From positions 6,189,001-6,253,000 of the forward strand of contig NZ_CP054918.1 of the NCBI RefSeq assembly GCF_013364195.1: a DNA stretch of 64,000 nucleotides, written 5' to 3'. How positions within the stretch are numbered: position 1 is the stretch's first letter; the number at the start of each line of letters is the position of its first letter. Source of the stretch: Streptomyces sp. NA04227. Lineage in GTDB: Bacteria; Actinomycetota; Actinomycetes; Streptomycetales; Streptomycetaceae. Shown piece after piece: positions 8,803 through 16,562 of this stretch. Under the pieces are notes generated by a model. That model ran no database searches and had not been told where the DNA came from. It saw only the letters and a program-made list of their open reading frames with translations. Position numbers and translations under genes: made by a program.

Positions 8803-8816
8803 CACTCGTACGAGTG
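8803..8816. promoter_or_regulatory. Perfect palindrome upstream of the GH30 gene
   Basis: CACTCGTACGAGTG is a perfect 14-bp palindrome about 115 bases upstream of the GH30 start. LacI- or GntR-family regulators of sugar genes bind palindromes of this kind. The remaining bases between 8689 and 9134 hold the divergent promoters; no hexamers are convincing. Confidence 0.45.
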
Positions 8817-9134
8817 CCTGCACAATTGTCCGGGTCTGACAGAACGTCGTACGGCCTTGTTTTTCCCGGAGTTAACAATTGCTACTACGCAAGTCCACTG
8901 TGATTGCCGTGCAGTTGAGGGGTCCTGCTTACCAGTGTGGCAGCAGGGGGTGTGGTGAGTGGAGGGGGAGTGCGGGGTCGGGGGCCGACGCGGGCCGTTG
9001 ATCCGCGGGGCCCGGAAGTCGCCGTGCGAGGACCCGGCGCCGAACCCCCGAGCCCGTCCGCCGGATGCCCTTATCCGGACGTCCTTATTTGGAGGGAATA
9101 TCCCTATTGGCTGCCTATCGGGTAGCTTCGAGGT

Positions 9135-10514
9135 ATGAACGGCGTACAGCTCCGACGCCTGCGCGGGACCCTGCTGGTCCTGGTCGCCGCCTTTCTCGGG
9201 CTGCTCGCCGTGATGGCGCCCCAGGCCCGGGCCGACACCAGCGTGGACACCATCGCCGAGGAACTCCAGCGGGACCCGGTCTATGTCGACCCCGAGGCCT
9301 CCGGAACGCTCAGCGACGCCGAGGCCGACGCGCTCTCCGAACGGATCGAGAACGCCGACAAGCCCGTCTTCGTCGCCGTGCTGCCCGAGGGCTACCGCAC
9401 CGACGGCCTCTTCAACGACCTGCGCGCCCTGACCGGTGTCACGGGCGTCTACGGCATCCGCCTCGGTGACGCCTTCGACGCACGCGCCGACGCCGCCGTG
9501 ATGAGCGGGCAGGAAACCCGCAACCTGGTCGGCGCGGTGGAGGGCGAGGACGCGAAGGCACAGCTGAACACCTTCGTGGACCGGGCCGTGCAGCAGGCCG
9601 AGGGCTCGGCGCCCGAGTCGTGGGCGGGCGGCACGTCCTCGAACGGAGACAGCGGCGGTGTGCACGTCGGTGCGCTGATCGTGGTCGGCTCGGTCCTGCT
9701 GCTCGGCGGCGTGGGCGGTTACACGGTGCTCAGGCGCAAGCGGCGCCGCAAGGAGGCGGAGCGGCAGGCGGCCCTGGACAAGCTGCGGGTGGTGGTCGAC
9801 GAGGACATCACCGCGTACGGCGAGGAACTGGACCGGCTGGACTTCGACCCCGCCGACCCGGCCGCCGACGACGCCATGCGCGCCGACTACGAGCACGCGC
9901 TGGACGCGTACGAGAAGGCCAAGCGGTACATGGACCAGGCCCGGCAGCCGGACGACGTACGGGCGGTGACGCAGTCCCTGGAGGACGGCCGCTTCTCGCT
10001 GGCCGTGCTCGCCGCGCGCCGTGCGGGCGAGGAAACTCCCGAGCGGCGGCCGCCCTGCTTCTTCGACCCGCGGCACGGACCCTCGGTCGCCGACGTCGAC
10101 TGGCGCCCCTCGGGCGGCCAGGCGCGCGAGGTCCCGGTCTGCGCGGCGGACCGTACCCGGATCGCCGACGGCGCGGACCCGGCCGTACGCGAGGTCGACA
10201 CCGACCAGGGGCGGCGCCCGTACTGGGAGGCCGGTCCCGCCTACGGCCCCTGGGTGGGCGGCTACTTCGGCGGCGGCATCCTGCCCGGCCTGCTCCTCGG
10301 CACCATGCTCGGCAGCATGATGGCGACGCCCGGCTACGCCGCCGACTACGGCCACACCGAGGGCTTCAACGACGGCGGCGGTGGCTTCGAGGGCGGCGAC
10401 CAGTCCGGTTCCGACTTCGACTCCGGCGACTACGGCGGCGGATTCGGGGACGGCGGAGGCTTCGGCGACGGGGGCGGCTTCGGCGGCGGAGGGGACTTCG
10501 GGGGCGGGTTCTAG
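9135..10514 (+). CDS. Membrane-anchored protein with extracellular N-terminal domain and Gly-rich tail
   Basis: The 459-residue product has an N-terminal signal/anchor (GTLLVLVAAFLGLLAVMAPQA, cleavable after about residue 33). An extracellular domain of about 140 residues resembles the TPM fold (TLSDAEADALSERI, then KPVFVAVLPEGY). A transmembrane helix at 178-199 is followed by a strongly basic RRKRRRK stop-transfer and a charged cytoplasmic helical segment. A second hydrophobic Gly-rich part (about 368-400) is followed by a low-complexity tail of FGDGGG-type repeats. No catalytic motif is seen. TPM-domain membrane proteins often take part in envelope or photosystem upkeep; a role here is unknown. 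It stands alone, convergent with the YceI gene. Confidence 0.8.
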   Translation: MNGVQLRRLRGTLLVLVAAFLGLLAVMAPQARADTSVDTIAEELQRDPVYVDPEASGTLSDAEADALSERIENADKPVFVAVLPEGYRTDGLFNDLRALTGVTGVYGIRLGDAFDARADAAVMSGQETRNLVGAVEGEDAKAQLNTFVDRAVQQAEGSAPESWAGGTSSNGDSGGVHVGALIVVGSVLLLGGVGGYTVLRRKRRRKEAERQAALDKLRVVVDEDITAYGEELDRLDFDPADPAADDAMRADYEHALDAYEKAKRYMDQARQPDDVRAVTQSLEDGRFSLAVLAARRAGEETPERRPPCFFDPRHGPSVADVDWRPSGGQAREVPVCAADRTRIADGADPAVREVDTDQGRRPYWEAGPAYGPWVGGYFGGGILPGLLLGTMLGSMMATPGYAADYGHTEGFNDGGGGFEGGDQSGSDFDSGDYGGGFGDGGGFGDGGGFGGGGDFGGGF

Positions 10515-10553
10515 GGTTCGGCTTCCGGGGTTCGGCTTCCCGGGTTCGGCCGG
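10514..10553 (+). repeat. Three GGTTCGGC-type direct repeats
   Basis: Immediately after the stop codon the unit GGGTTCGGCTTCC occurs twice and a shortened GGGTTCGGCC once. This looks like local slippage duplication. Confidence 0.55.
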
Positions 10554-10580
10554 GCAGCGGATTTCGGCCAACCGTCCGTG

Positions 10581-10600
10581 CGGCGCCCGACAGGGCGCCG
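10581..10600. terminator. Hairpin between convergent genes
   Basis: CGGCGCCC and GGGCGCCG form a perfect 8-bp stem with loop GACA, between the convergent 9135 and YceI genes. There is no T-run on either side, so it is only a likely bidirectional terminator. Confidence 0.5.
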
Positions 10601-10674
10601 GGCCCGGTGGCCGTCGGCCGTCCGGACCCGTGCGCTCTCCCCGCCTGCGCCGTGGGCGCTTGTCGGCCGAGCTG

Positions 10675-11283
10675 TCAGGCGGACCTGACCGCCGAGATGT
10701 CGAAGACCAGCTTGATCTTGTCGGAGACCAGTACGCCACCCGTCTCCAGCGCGGCGTTCCAGGTCAGGCCCCACTCGGAGCGCAGGAGTTCGGCCCGGCC
10801 CTCGAAGCCCACGCGCTCGTTGCCGAAGGGGTCCTTCGCGGCGCCGTTGAACTCCAGGTCGATGCTGATCTCCTTGGTGGTGCCGAGCACCGACAGTTCG
10901 CCCGTGATGCGGTAGTCGTCGCCGCCGAGGGCCTCGGCGCGGGTGGAGCGGAAGGTCATCGCGGGGAAATCGTCCGTACGGAAGAAGTCGGAGCCCTTGA
11001 GGTGGCCGTCCCGGTCGGCGTTGCCGGTGTTCACGCTGTCCATCCGTACGTCGATACGCGCCGTGGACCGGGCCGGGTCCGCACCGTCCAGCTCAAGGGT
11101 GCCGTCGAAGTCGGCGAAGTGGCCCTTGACGTTGGTGACCATCGCGTGCCGGGCGACGAAGCCGATGCTGGAGTGCGTGGGGTCGAGGCTGTAGGTGCCG
11201 GTGAGCGCCGCCAGGTCCGGGTTCACGGGGGCGGGGGCGGTGGCGGTCTCGGTCGAGGTGCTGCTGCGGCCGAAGATTCCCAT
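10675..11283 (-). CDS. YceI family lipid-binding-like protein
   Basis: The 202-residue product (ATG at 11283, preceded by AGGAG on the minus strand) shows the YceI lipocalin-like fold. Visible blocks are GTYSLDPTHSSIGFVARHAMVTNVKGHF, FDGTLELD, MDSVNTGNADRDGHLKGSDFF, and FPAMTFRST, with the ITGELSVLGTTKEISIDLEF strand pair. Family members bind polyprenoid or amphiphilic ligands in a beta barrel. There is no export signal, so it is likely cytoplasmic, unlike the periplasmic E. coli member. The upstream GTTCAA repeats (11341-11384) suggest control by a dedicated regulator. Confidence 0.9.
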   Translation of the reverse strand: MGIFGRSSTSTETATAPAPVNPDLAALTGTYSLDPTHSSIGFVARHAMVTNVKGHFADFDGTLELDGADPARSTARIDVRMDSVNTGNADRDGHLKGSDFFRTDDFPAMTFRSTRAEALGGDDYRITGELSVLGTTKEISIDLEFNGAAKDPFGNERVGFEGRAELLRSEWGLTWNAALETGGVLVSDKIKLVFDISAVRSA

Positions 11284-11340
11284 GGCTGACTTCTCCTTTG
11301 GCTGTTCCTGCGTCCGGGCTCTCCGCCTGGACTGTTTAAT

Positions 11341-11384
11341 GTTCAACCACACCCACCGTAGACCTATTCCGTTCAAGGTTCAAC
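11341..11384. promoter_or_regulatory. Triple GTTCAA(C/G) repeat upstream of the YceI gene
   Basis: GTTCAAC at 11341, GTTCAAG at 11371 and GTTCAAC at 11378 lie 60-100 bases upstream of the YceI start. Two copies are head-to-tail with 7-bp periodicity, and the third is 30 bp (about three helical turns) away. MarR-family regulators bind TTGAAC-like half sites, and YceI genes are often under MarR control. The rest of 11284-11650 shows nothing else clear. Confidence 0.4.
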
Positions 11385-11650
11385 ATCTCCGGGTCGTGTC
11401 GAGGCGGCCCCGGGGCGGTGTGGAGATGGCGGCCCGGTGACGCGCGGCGGGCGAGTTCCGGTCGAAAGCGGAAGGAGGGCGGAAGAGGCATGGCGACGCG
11501 CGTAGATCTCGGGCACCATCTCCTCGCACCTCCTGCACGTCCCCGGCAATCACGGTCCACCGCGGCGGTTCCTCGCGCCGTCCGCCAGTGCGGTTCGCCG
11601 CGGCGGTCACCGCAGCGGATGCGGGACCGGTCATCAGAAGGGAAACCCCC

Positions 11651-12172
11651 GTGACGCAGCGCAGGATCGTCCGCACCGTCATCACCGCGTTCGCGCTGGT
11701 GCTCGGCGCGTTCTTCGCCCCCGGTTTCGGTGTGTTCGGCGGGGCCTCGGAGGCCAACGCCGCCACCAAGATCAGCCACGCCACCGCGACCTCGATGTTC
11801 CGCAGCTCGAACATCACCTGGTCGTCCTCCGGCGGCTGCTCGGACCGCAACAACCCGACCTGCACCTCGTTCGAGCAGCTCAACCTGTCCAGCGCCAAGG
11901 GCGCCCAGACGCTGAAGAGCGCGAGCGGCTGCGGCCTGAACATCACCGGTGGCACCGAGACCGGCCACGCGGGCGGCACCTACTCGCACTGGAACGGCTA
12001 CAAGCTCGACTTCGGCAAGGGCACCTGCCTCACCAACTACATCAAGAACAACTTCAGCTACGCGGGCATCCGCGGTGACGGCGCCCCGATGTGGAAGTCC
12101 GGTTCCGGCAACATCTACGCGGACGAGGGCAACCACTGGGACGTCCTGTACTACAACTGCGGCGGCTGCTGA
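11651..12172 (+). CDS. Secreted small M15-like peptidase or related Cys-rich exoprotein
   Basis: GTG at 11651 follows GAAGGGA. The 173-residue product has a signal peptide (VITAFALVLGAFFAPG, cleavage after SEANA at about 38). The mature part contains six cysteines (63, 71, 94, 126, 170, 173), fit for disulfides outside the cell. YSHWNGYKLD (111-120) matches the SxHxxGxxxD zinc motif of M15 D-Ala-D-Ala/endolysin peptidases, with His113 and Asp120 as ligands. The third ligand may be His162 in NHWDV, where M15 enzymes usually have HWH or WH. It may trim peptidoglycan; a non-catalytic relative is possible. Confidence 0.75.
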   Translation: MTQRRIVRTVITAFALVLGAFFAPGFGVFGGASEANAATKISHATATSMFRSSNITWSSSGGCSDRNNPTCTSFEQLNLSSAKGAQTLKSASGCGLNITGGTETGHAGGTYSHWNGYKLDFGKGTCLTNYIKNNFSYAGIRGDGAPMWKSGSGNIYADEGNHWDVLYYNCGGC

Positions 12173-12218
12173 TCCGCACGGGAGTGCGGGCCTGACCGGG
12201 CGCCGCGCACCCTCGACC

Positions 12219-12258
12219 GGGGCTCCCCGAGGCTGACCACACCGCCTCCGGGAGCCCC
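12219..12258 (+). terminator. Intrinsic terminator after the M15-like gene
   Basis: A 15-bp stem with one mismatch (12219-12233 with 12244-12258) and a 10-base loop is followed by TTTCG. Confidence 0.75.
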
Positions 12259-12323
12259 TTTCGCTACCCTGCCGAAGGGCTTTCGGTGCCTTCCCCGCGA
12301 TTCCGCTTGGCCGGGAGGTGCTG

Positions 12324-12352
12324 TTGACACCGTCCAAATGTCACCGCAATCT
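12324..12352 (+). promoter_or_regulatory. Candidate vegetative promoter for accB-accE
   Basis: TTGACA (12324-12329), a 17-base spacer and CAATCT (12347-12352) match a principal-sigma promoter well. The accB start is about 270 bases downstream, giving a long leader (12360-12626) in which I see no riboswitch or leader peptide. Confidence 0.6.
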
Positions 12353-12626
12353 GGCCGTCGCCGCCCGGTCACACAGTGGACATTCGCCGCCGGGCCGACG
12401 CCGGTGATCGAGTGGCCCGGCAGGGGAAAGCGCAGGCCCGCCCGGGCGAGTGTGATGCGAGTCTCAGTGCCTGGATCTTTGTGTGACCTCAACAAGCGCA
12501 GCAGCCCTGAACAGTGGGTTCAGGCCTTTCCCCGGAGGGTTCTGTCCGGGGCTACCAGGAAAACGCCCCGGAGACTGTACGGAGTCGACGGACCGGAATG
12601 CGGGTCCCCCTTCGTAAGGTCGCAGC

Positions 12627-14210
12627 ATGACCGTTTTGGACGAGAGCCCGGGTGAACCCTCCGACGCGCGAGGGCGGGTGGCAGAGCTGCGCGCGATCCG
12701 CGCCAAGGCGCTCGCCGGGCCGAGTGAGAAGGCGACCGCGGCCCAGCACGCCAAGGGCAAGCTGACGGCCCGTGAGCGGATCGAGCTGCTTCTCGACCCG
12801 GGTACCTTCCACGAGGTCGAGCAGCTGCGGCGGCACCGGGCCACCGGCTTCGGCCTGGAGTCCAAGAAGCCGCACACCGACGGTGTCATCACCGGCTGGG
12901 GCACGGTCGAGGGCCGGACGGTCTTCGTCTACGCGCACGACTTCCGCATCTTCGGCGGCGCCCTCGGCGAGGCGCACGCCACCAAGATCCACAAGATCAT
13001 GGACAAGGCCATCGCGGCCGGGGCCCCGCTGGTCTCGCTGAACGACGGCGCGGGCGCCCGTATCCAGGAGGGCGTCTCCGCGCTCGCCGGATACGGCGGC
13101 ATCTTCCAGCGCAACACCCGTGCCTCGGGCGTCATCCCGCAGATCTCGGTGATGCTCGGCCCGTGCGCGGGCGGCGCGGCGTACTCGCCCGCGCTCACCG
13201 ACTTCGTGTTCATGGTCCGCGAGACCTCGCAGATGTTCATCACCGGGCCCGACGTGGTCAAGGCCGTCACCGGCGAGGAGATCACCCAGAACGGGCTCGG
13301 CGGCGCGGACGTGCACGCCGAGACCTCGGGTGTGTGCCACTTCGCCTACGACGACGAGGAGACCTGCCTCGCCGAGGTGCGGTTCCTGCTGTCGATGCTG
13401 CCGCAGAACAACCGCGAGAACCCGCCGCAGGTGCACGGCGAGGACCCGGCCGACCGGCGCAGCGAGGTCCTCTTGGACCTGGTGCCCGCGGACGGCAACC
13501 GGCCCTACGACATGACCAAGGTGATCGAGGAACTCGTCGACGACGGCGAGTACCTGGAGATCCACGAGCGCTGGGCGCGCAACATCATCTGCGCCCTCGC
13601 CCACCTGGACGGCCAGGTCGTCGGCATCGTCGCCAACCAGCCGCAGACCCTCGCCGGTGTCCTGGACATCGAGGCCTCCGAGAAGGCTGCACGCTTTGTC
13701 CAGATGTGCGACGCTTTCAATATTCCGATCGTCACGCTCCTCGACGTCCCCGGCTTCCTGCCCGGGGTCGACCAGGAGCACGGCGGGATCATCCGGCACG
13801 GCGCGAAGCTGCTGTACGCGTACTGCAACGCCACCGTGCCCCGGATCTCGCTGATCCTGCGCAAGGCATACGGCGGTGCGTACATCGTGATGGACTCGCA
13901 GTCGATCGGCGCCGACCTGACCTATGCCTGGCCCACCAACGAGATCGCGGTGATGGGCGCGGAGGGTGCGGCCAACGTGATCTTCCGCAAGCAGATCACC
14001 TCGGCCGAGGACCCCGAGGCCATGCGCCGACGCATGGTCAAGGAGTACAAGGCCGAGCTGATGCACCCCTACTACGCGGCCGAACGCGGTCTCGTCGACG
14101 ACGTCATCGACCCGGCGGAAACCCGCGAGGTGCTCATCCGCTCCCTCGCGATGCTGCGGTCCAAGCACGCGGACCTGCCGTCCCGCAAGCACGGCAACCC
14201 GCCGCAGTGA
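12627..14210 (+). CDS. accB: Acyl-CoA carboxylase carboxyltransferase (beta) subunit
   Basis: The 527-residue protein transfers CO2 from biotin of the alpha subunit to acetyl-CoA or propionyl-CoA, giving malonyl- or methylmalonyl-CoA for fatty acids and polyketides. The carboxyltransferase domains show HAKGKLTARERIELLLDPG, the first oxyanion region DGAGARIQEGVSALAGYGGIF, GPCAGGAAYSPALTDF, and in the C-terminal half FLPGVDQEHGGIIRHGAKLLYAY and KAYGGAYIVM. The biotin-carboxylase partner is not in this window. The epsilon subunit follows 32 bases later, which identifies this as the AccB/PccB type. Confidence 0.95.
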   Translation: MTVLDESPGEPSDARGRVAELRAIRAKALAGPSEKATAAQHAKGKLTARERIELLLDPGTFHEVEQLRRHRATGFGLESKKPHTDGVITGWGTVEGRTVFVYAHDFRIFGGALGEAHATKIHKIMDKAIAAGAPLVSLNDGAGARIQEGVSALAGYGGIFQRNTRASGVIPQISVMLGPCAGGAAYSPALTDFVFMVRETSQMFITGPDVVKAVTGEEITQNGLGGADVHAETSGVCHFAYDDEETCLAEVRFLLSMLPQNNRENPPQVHGEDPADRRSEVLLDLVPADGNRPYDMTKVIEELVDDGEYLEIHERWARNIICALAHLDGQVVGIVANQPQTLAGVLDIEASEKAARFVQMCDAFNIPIVTLLDVPGFLPGVDQEHGGIIRHGAKLLYAYCNATVPRISLILRKAYGGAYIVMDSQSIGADLTYAWPTNEIAVMGAEGAANVIFRKQITSAEDPEAMRRRMVKEYKAELMHPYYAAERGLVDDVIDPAETREVLIRSLAMLRSKHADLPSRKHGNPPQ

Positions 14211-14242
14211 TCCTGCGGCCCGTACCCGGAGAAGACTCACCC

Positions 14243-14494
14243 ATGACCAGCTCTTCCCAGCCCTCCGCCGATACCGACCCGGCCCGCGCCATCGAGGCAG
14301 CCTCCCGGCTGCTGCGTGTGGAGAAGGGTCACGCCGAGCCCGAGGAGGTCGCCGCGCTGACGGCGATCCTGCTCGCCCGCGCCTCCTCCTCCGATGTCAC
14401 CGCCGCCCCGGCCCACCGCGGCCGCAACAAGGCGGGCTGGCGCCGCCTGGAGCGCACCCCTGGCTTCCGCGCGCCGCACAGCTGGCAGGGCTGA
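14243..14494 (+). CDS. accE: Acyl-CoA carboxylase epsilon subunit
   Basis: This small (83 aa) actinobacterial subunit stimulates the alpha-beta carboxylase complex. The typical signs are the LRVEKGHAEPEEVAALTAIL helix (residues 27-47) and the C-terminal W-x-R-L-E-R...FRAPHSWQG tail, shared by AccE/PccE proteins. GGAGAAG lies before the ATG. It is co-transcribed with accB and followed by a hairpin. Confidence 0.93.
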   Translation: MTSSSQPSADTDPARAIEAASRLLRVEKGHAEPEEVAALTAILLARASSSDVTAAPAHRGRNKAGWRRLERTPGFRAPHSWQG

Positions 14495-14517
14495 CGGCTC
14501 CTTCCGTACCCGAGTCA

Positions 14518-14547
14518 TGACGGGGACCGCATGTGCGGCCCCCGTCA
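14518..14547 (+). terminator. Terminator hairpin after accE
   Basis: A 14-bp stem with one A-C mismatch and a TG loop (14518-14547) lies 24 bases after the accE stop. Confidence 0.65.
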
Positions 14548-14790
14548 CGGCTGCGTCACAGCGCCGCCCCGGACTCCCACCTCGCCCCTCGGGGCGGTGA
14601 GGGCCCGGGGCGTTCTTTTTGTCCCGACCGACGGGATTTGGCCGTGACGCAGAGCCATCCCCGGATGCCCCCATAAGCCGCACTCCCGACTGAACTGGCC
14701 TGCTGCGTCCGCCCGTTCGCTCACTCTCCGCCGGTGGATCGCCCCGTCACCCGTTTTGTATGGTGAGCGGGATTCAGCCAGGGGGGCCAG

Positions 14791-15105
14791 ATGTCGGACC
14801 AACAAGCGGACACCGACCGCATCAAGGAGAGCGCGAAGACGCTCACGCGCATCCACTCGGACTTCAAGAACAACAGCAATCCCGCCGACGACCTCGGAGT
14901 CGGCACCCTGGGCGCGCAGAGCCTCATCGACGTGTTCGACGACTTCGGCAGCAACTGGAAGATCCACCGCGAACGGCTGATGGAAGAGCTGGAGAAGCTC
15001 GCCAAGGTGCTGACCCAGGCGGGCAAGTCCTACGACGAGATCGACCACGCCCTGGCCGAGGCGCTCCGCGCCAAGGACAAGCCCAAGAAGGGGGCGGGCA
15101 AATGA
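14791..15105 (+). CDS. ESX/WXG100-like small helical protein
   Basis: The 104-residue product is almost entirely helical, with a central turn and the pattern F-G-S-N-W-x4-R, then ELEKLAKVLTQAGKSYDEIDHAL. This resembles the helical hairpin of ESAT-6/WXG100 proteins, though the strict W-x-G is replaced by NWK. It ends in a Lys-rich tail. AGGGGGG lies before the ATG at 14791, and its TGA overlaps the ATG of the next gene (ATGA at 15102). In Actinobacteria such proteins are secreted by, or chaperone partners for, type VII secretion. It probably pairs with the 486-residue product. Confidence 0.75.
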   Translation: MSDQQADTDRIKESAKTLTRIHSDFKNNSNPADDLGVGTLGAQSLIDVFDDFGSNWKIHRERLMEELEKLAKVLTQAGKSYDEIDHALAEALRAKDKPKKGAGK

Positions 15106-16562
15106 CCCGCCCGGCCGCCCACGAGTGGGCCGTCCTCGGCGAGGACGGCGACCCGGTACCCGGCGACCCGGAAGAGGTAGCCGCCCTCGGCCGGAGCCTG
15201 CGCAAGACCGCCGACGCCATCCTCAAGCAGGCGGGCGAGATCAAGGCGCTCGCGGACGTGGACGCCTGGAAGAGCAAGGCCGCCGAGGAGTTCCGCAAGG
15301 AGGCCGAGGAGGCCGACGGCAAACTGCGCAAGGCCTTCAAGCGGTACGACACCGCCGCCGACGCGATCGGCACCGAGGTGGCGCCGGACGTGCGCAAGGA
15401 GTACGCCTCGGAGCTCAAGCGCGCCCAGACGATGGCCGACAAGGCGCTGGAGGACGCCAAGACGGCCGACGGCGAGCGCAAGTCGAGCTCCCGCGGGGTG
15501 GACCTGCTGCCCAAGGACACCAAGAAGGACGACCCCGAGCGCAAGAAGCTGGAGAAGAAGGGCGAGGCCGCCGACGACGCGCTGGCCCAGGCCAAGCGCG
15601 ACCTGTCGACCGCCAAGGGGATCCGGAACGACGCCGCGGACAAGGCGTCCAAGGCCATTCGCCATGTGATCGACAACGACGGCCTCAAGGACGGCCGTTG
15701 GGACAAGTTCAAGGACTGGGTCCACGACAACAAGGGCTGGATCGACGAGGTCCTCAAGTGGTCCGGCCGGATCGCCACCGTCTGCGGAACTCTGTCGCTG
15801 TTCGTGGGCTGGATCCCCATCATCGGGCAGGCCCTCGCGGGCATCCTGGGCACCATCGCGCTGATCGCCACCGCCGTCTCCCTGGTCGGACACCTCGCTC
15901 TCGCCCTTGCCGGGGAGGGCAGTTGGTTCGACGTCGCCATGGACGTGGTCGGCCTCGCGACCCTCGGCATCGGCCGCGGCGCGCTCGCCGGAGCCAAGGG
16001 CGCCTCGCAGGCCGCCAAGAGCGCCTCCCGCACCGCCGCGTACAAGAACGCCCGGGCCGCAGGGAAGTCGGACGCCAAGGCGTGGAAGATCGCCAACCGG
16101 CTCAGCGGCGGCGAGGTCCGGGGCAAGGCCGCCGCCCAGGCCGTGAAGAACGCGCCCAAGGGCTGGTTCCCGGGTGCCGGGCGGGTCAAGGACGCCTTCA
16201 GTCCCAGGGCCATCGGCAGGGAGATGGCGGACAGCGTCAAGGACCTCAAGGCCTTCAAGGACGTGGGCGATCTGCGGCACGGCTCCTCGTGGGCGGGCAG
16301 CAGCTTCAAGGCCGGTGACTCGGGTCTCGACGACCTCGGCAGGAGCCTCGACGACATCGACCCCGCCCTCCGGCTCGACGACGCGGTCAAGGGGCACCTT
16401 GATACGTTCGAGACGCAGACCCGGATCTGGCAGGGCACCACTGCCTTCGCCTCCACCGTCGACATCGCCGACAAGGGCGAGGTCTGGGGCATGGTGGGCG
16501 CTCCCGAGGGGCTGTACGACCTGACCGGCGTCAAGGAAGCGACGACCACCAGCAATGGCTAG
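15102..16562 (+). CDS. Putative type VII secretion-linked protein with T7SS signal-like N-terminus and two membrane helices
   Basis: The start ATG at 15102 overlaps the upstream stop, giving 486 residues; in-frame codons upstream lie inside the previous gene. The N-terminus (residues about 8-110) has GEDGDPVPGDPEEVAALGRS, then DVDAWKSKAAEEFRKEAE, LRKAFKRYDTAADAI and a Gln/Ala-rich helix. That is the pattern of the putative T7SS secretion signal domain (DPxPGDP, W-x-G/S-x-AAxxF). A Lys/Glu-rich segment (115-215) is followed by two transmembrane helices (about 222-242 and 245-270). The rest is an Ala/Gly/Lys-rich segment and a C-terminal domain I do not recognise. No known toxin fold is seen, so it may be a secreted pore- or channel-like effector, or a membrane component. 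Confidence 0.8.
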   Translation: MTRPAAHEWAVLGEDGDPVPGDPEEVAALGRSLRKTADAILKQAGEIKALADVDAWKSKAAEEFRKEAEEADGKLRKAFKRYDTAADAIGTEVAPDVRKEYASELKRAQTMADKALEDAKTADGERKSSSRGVDLLPKDTKKDDPERKKLEKKGEAADDALAQAKRDLSTAKGIRNDAADKASKAIRHVIDNDGLKDGRWDKFKDWVHDNKGWIDEVLKWSGRIATVCGTLSLFVGWIPIIGQALAGILGTIALIATAVSLVGHLALALAGEGSWFDVAMDVVGLATLGIGRGALAGAKGASQAAKSASRTAAYKNARAAGKSDAKAWKIANRLSGGEVRGKAAAQAVKNAPKGWFPGAGRVKDAFSPRAIGREMADSVKDLKAFKDVGDLRHGSSWAGSSFKAGDSGLDDLGRSLDDIDPALRLDDAVKGHLDTFETQTRIWQGTTAFASTVDIADKGEVWGMVGAPEGLYDLTGVKEATTTSNG

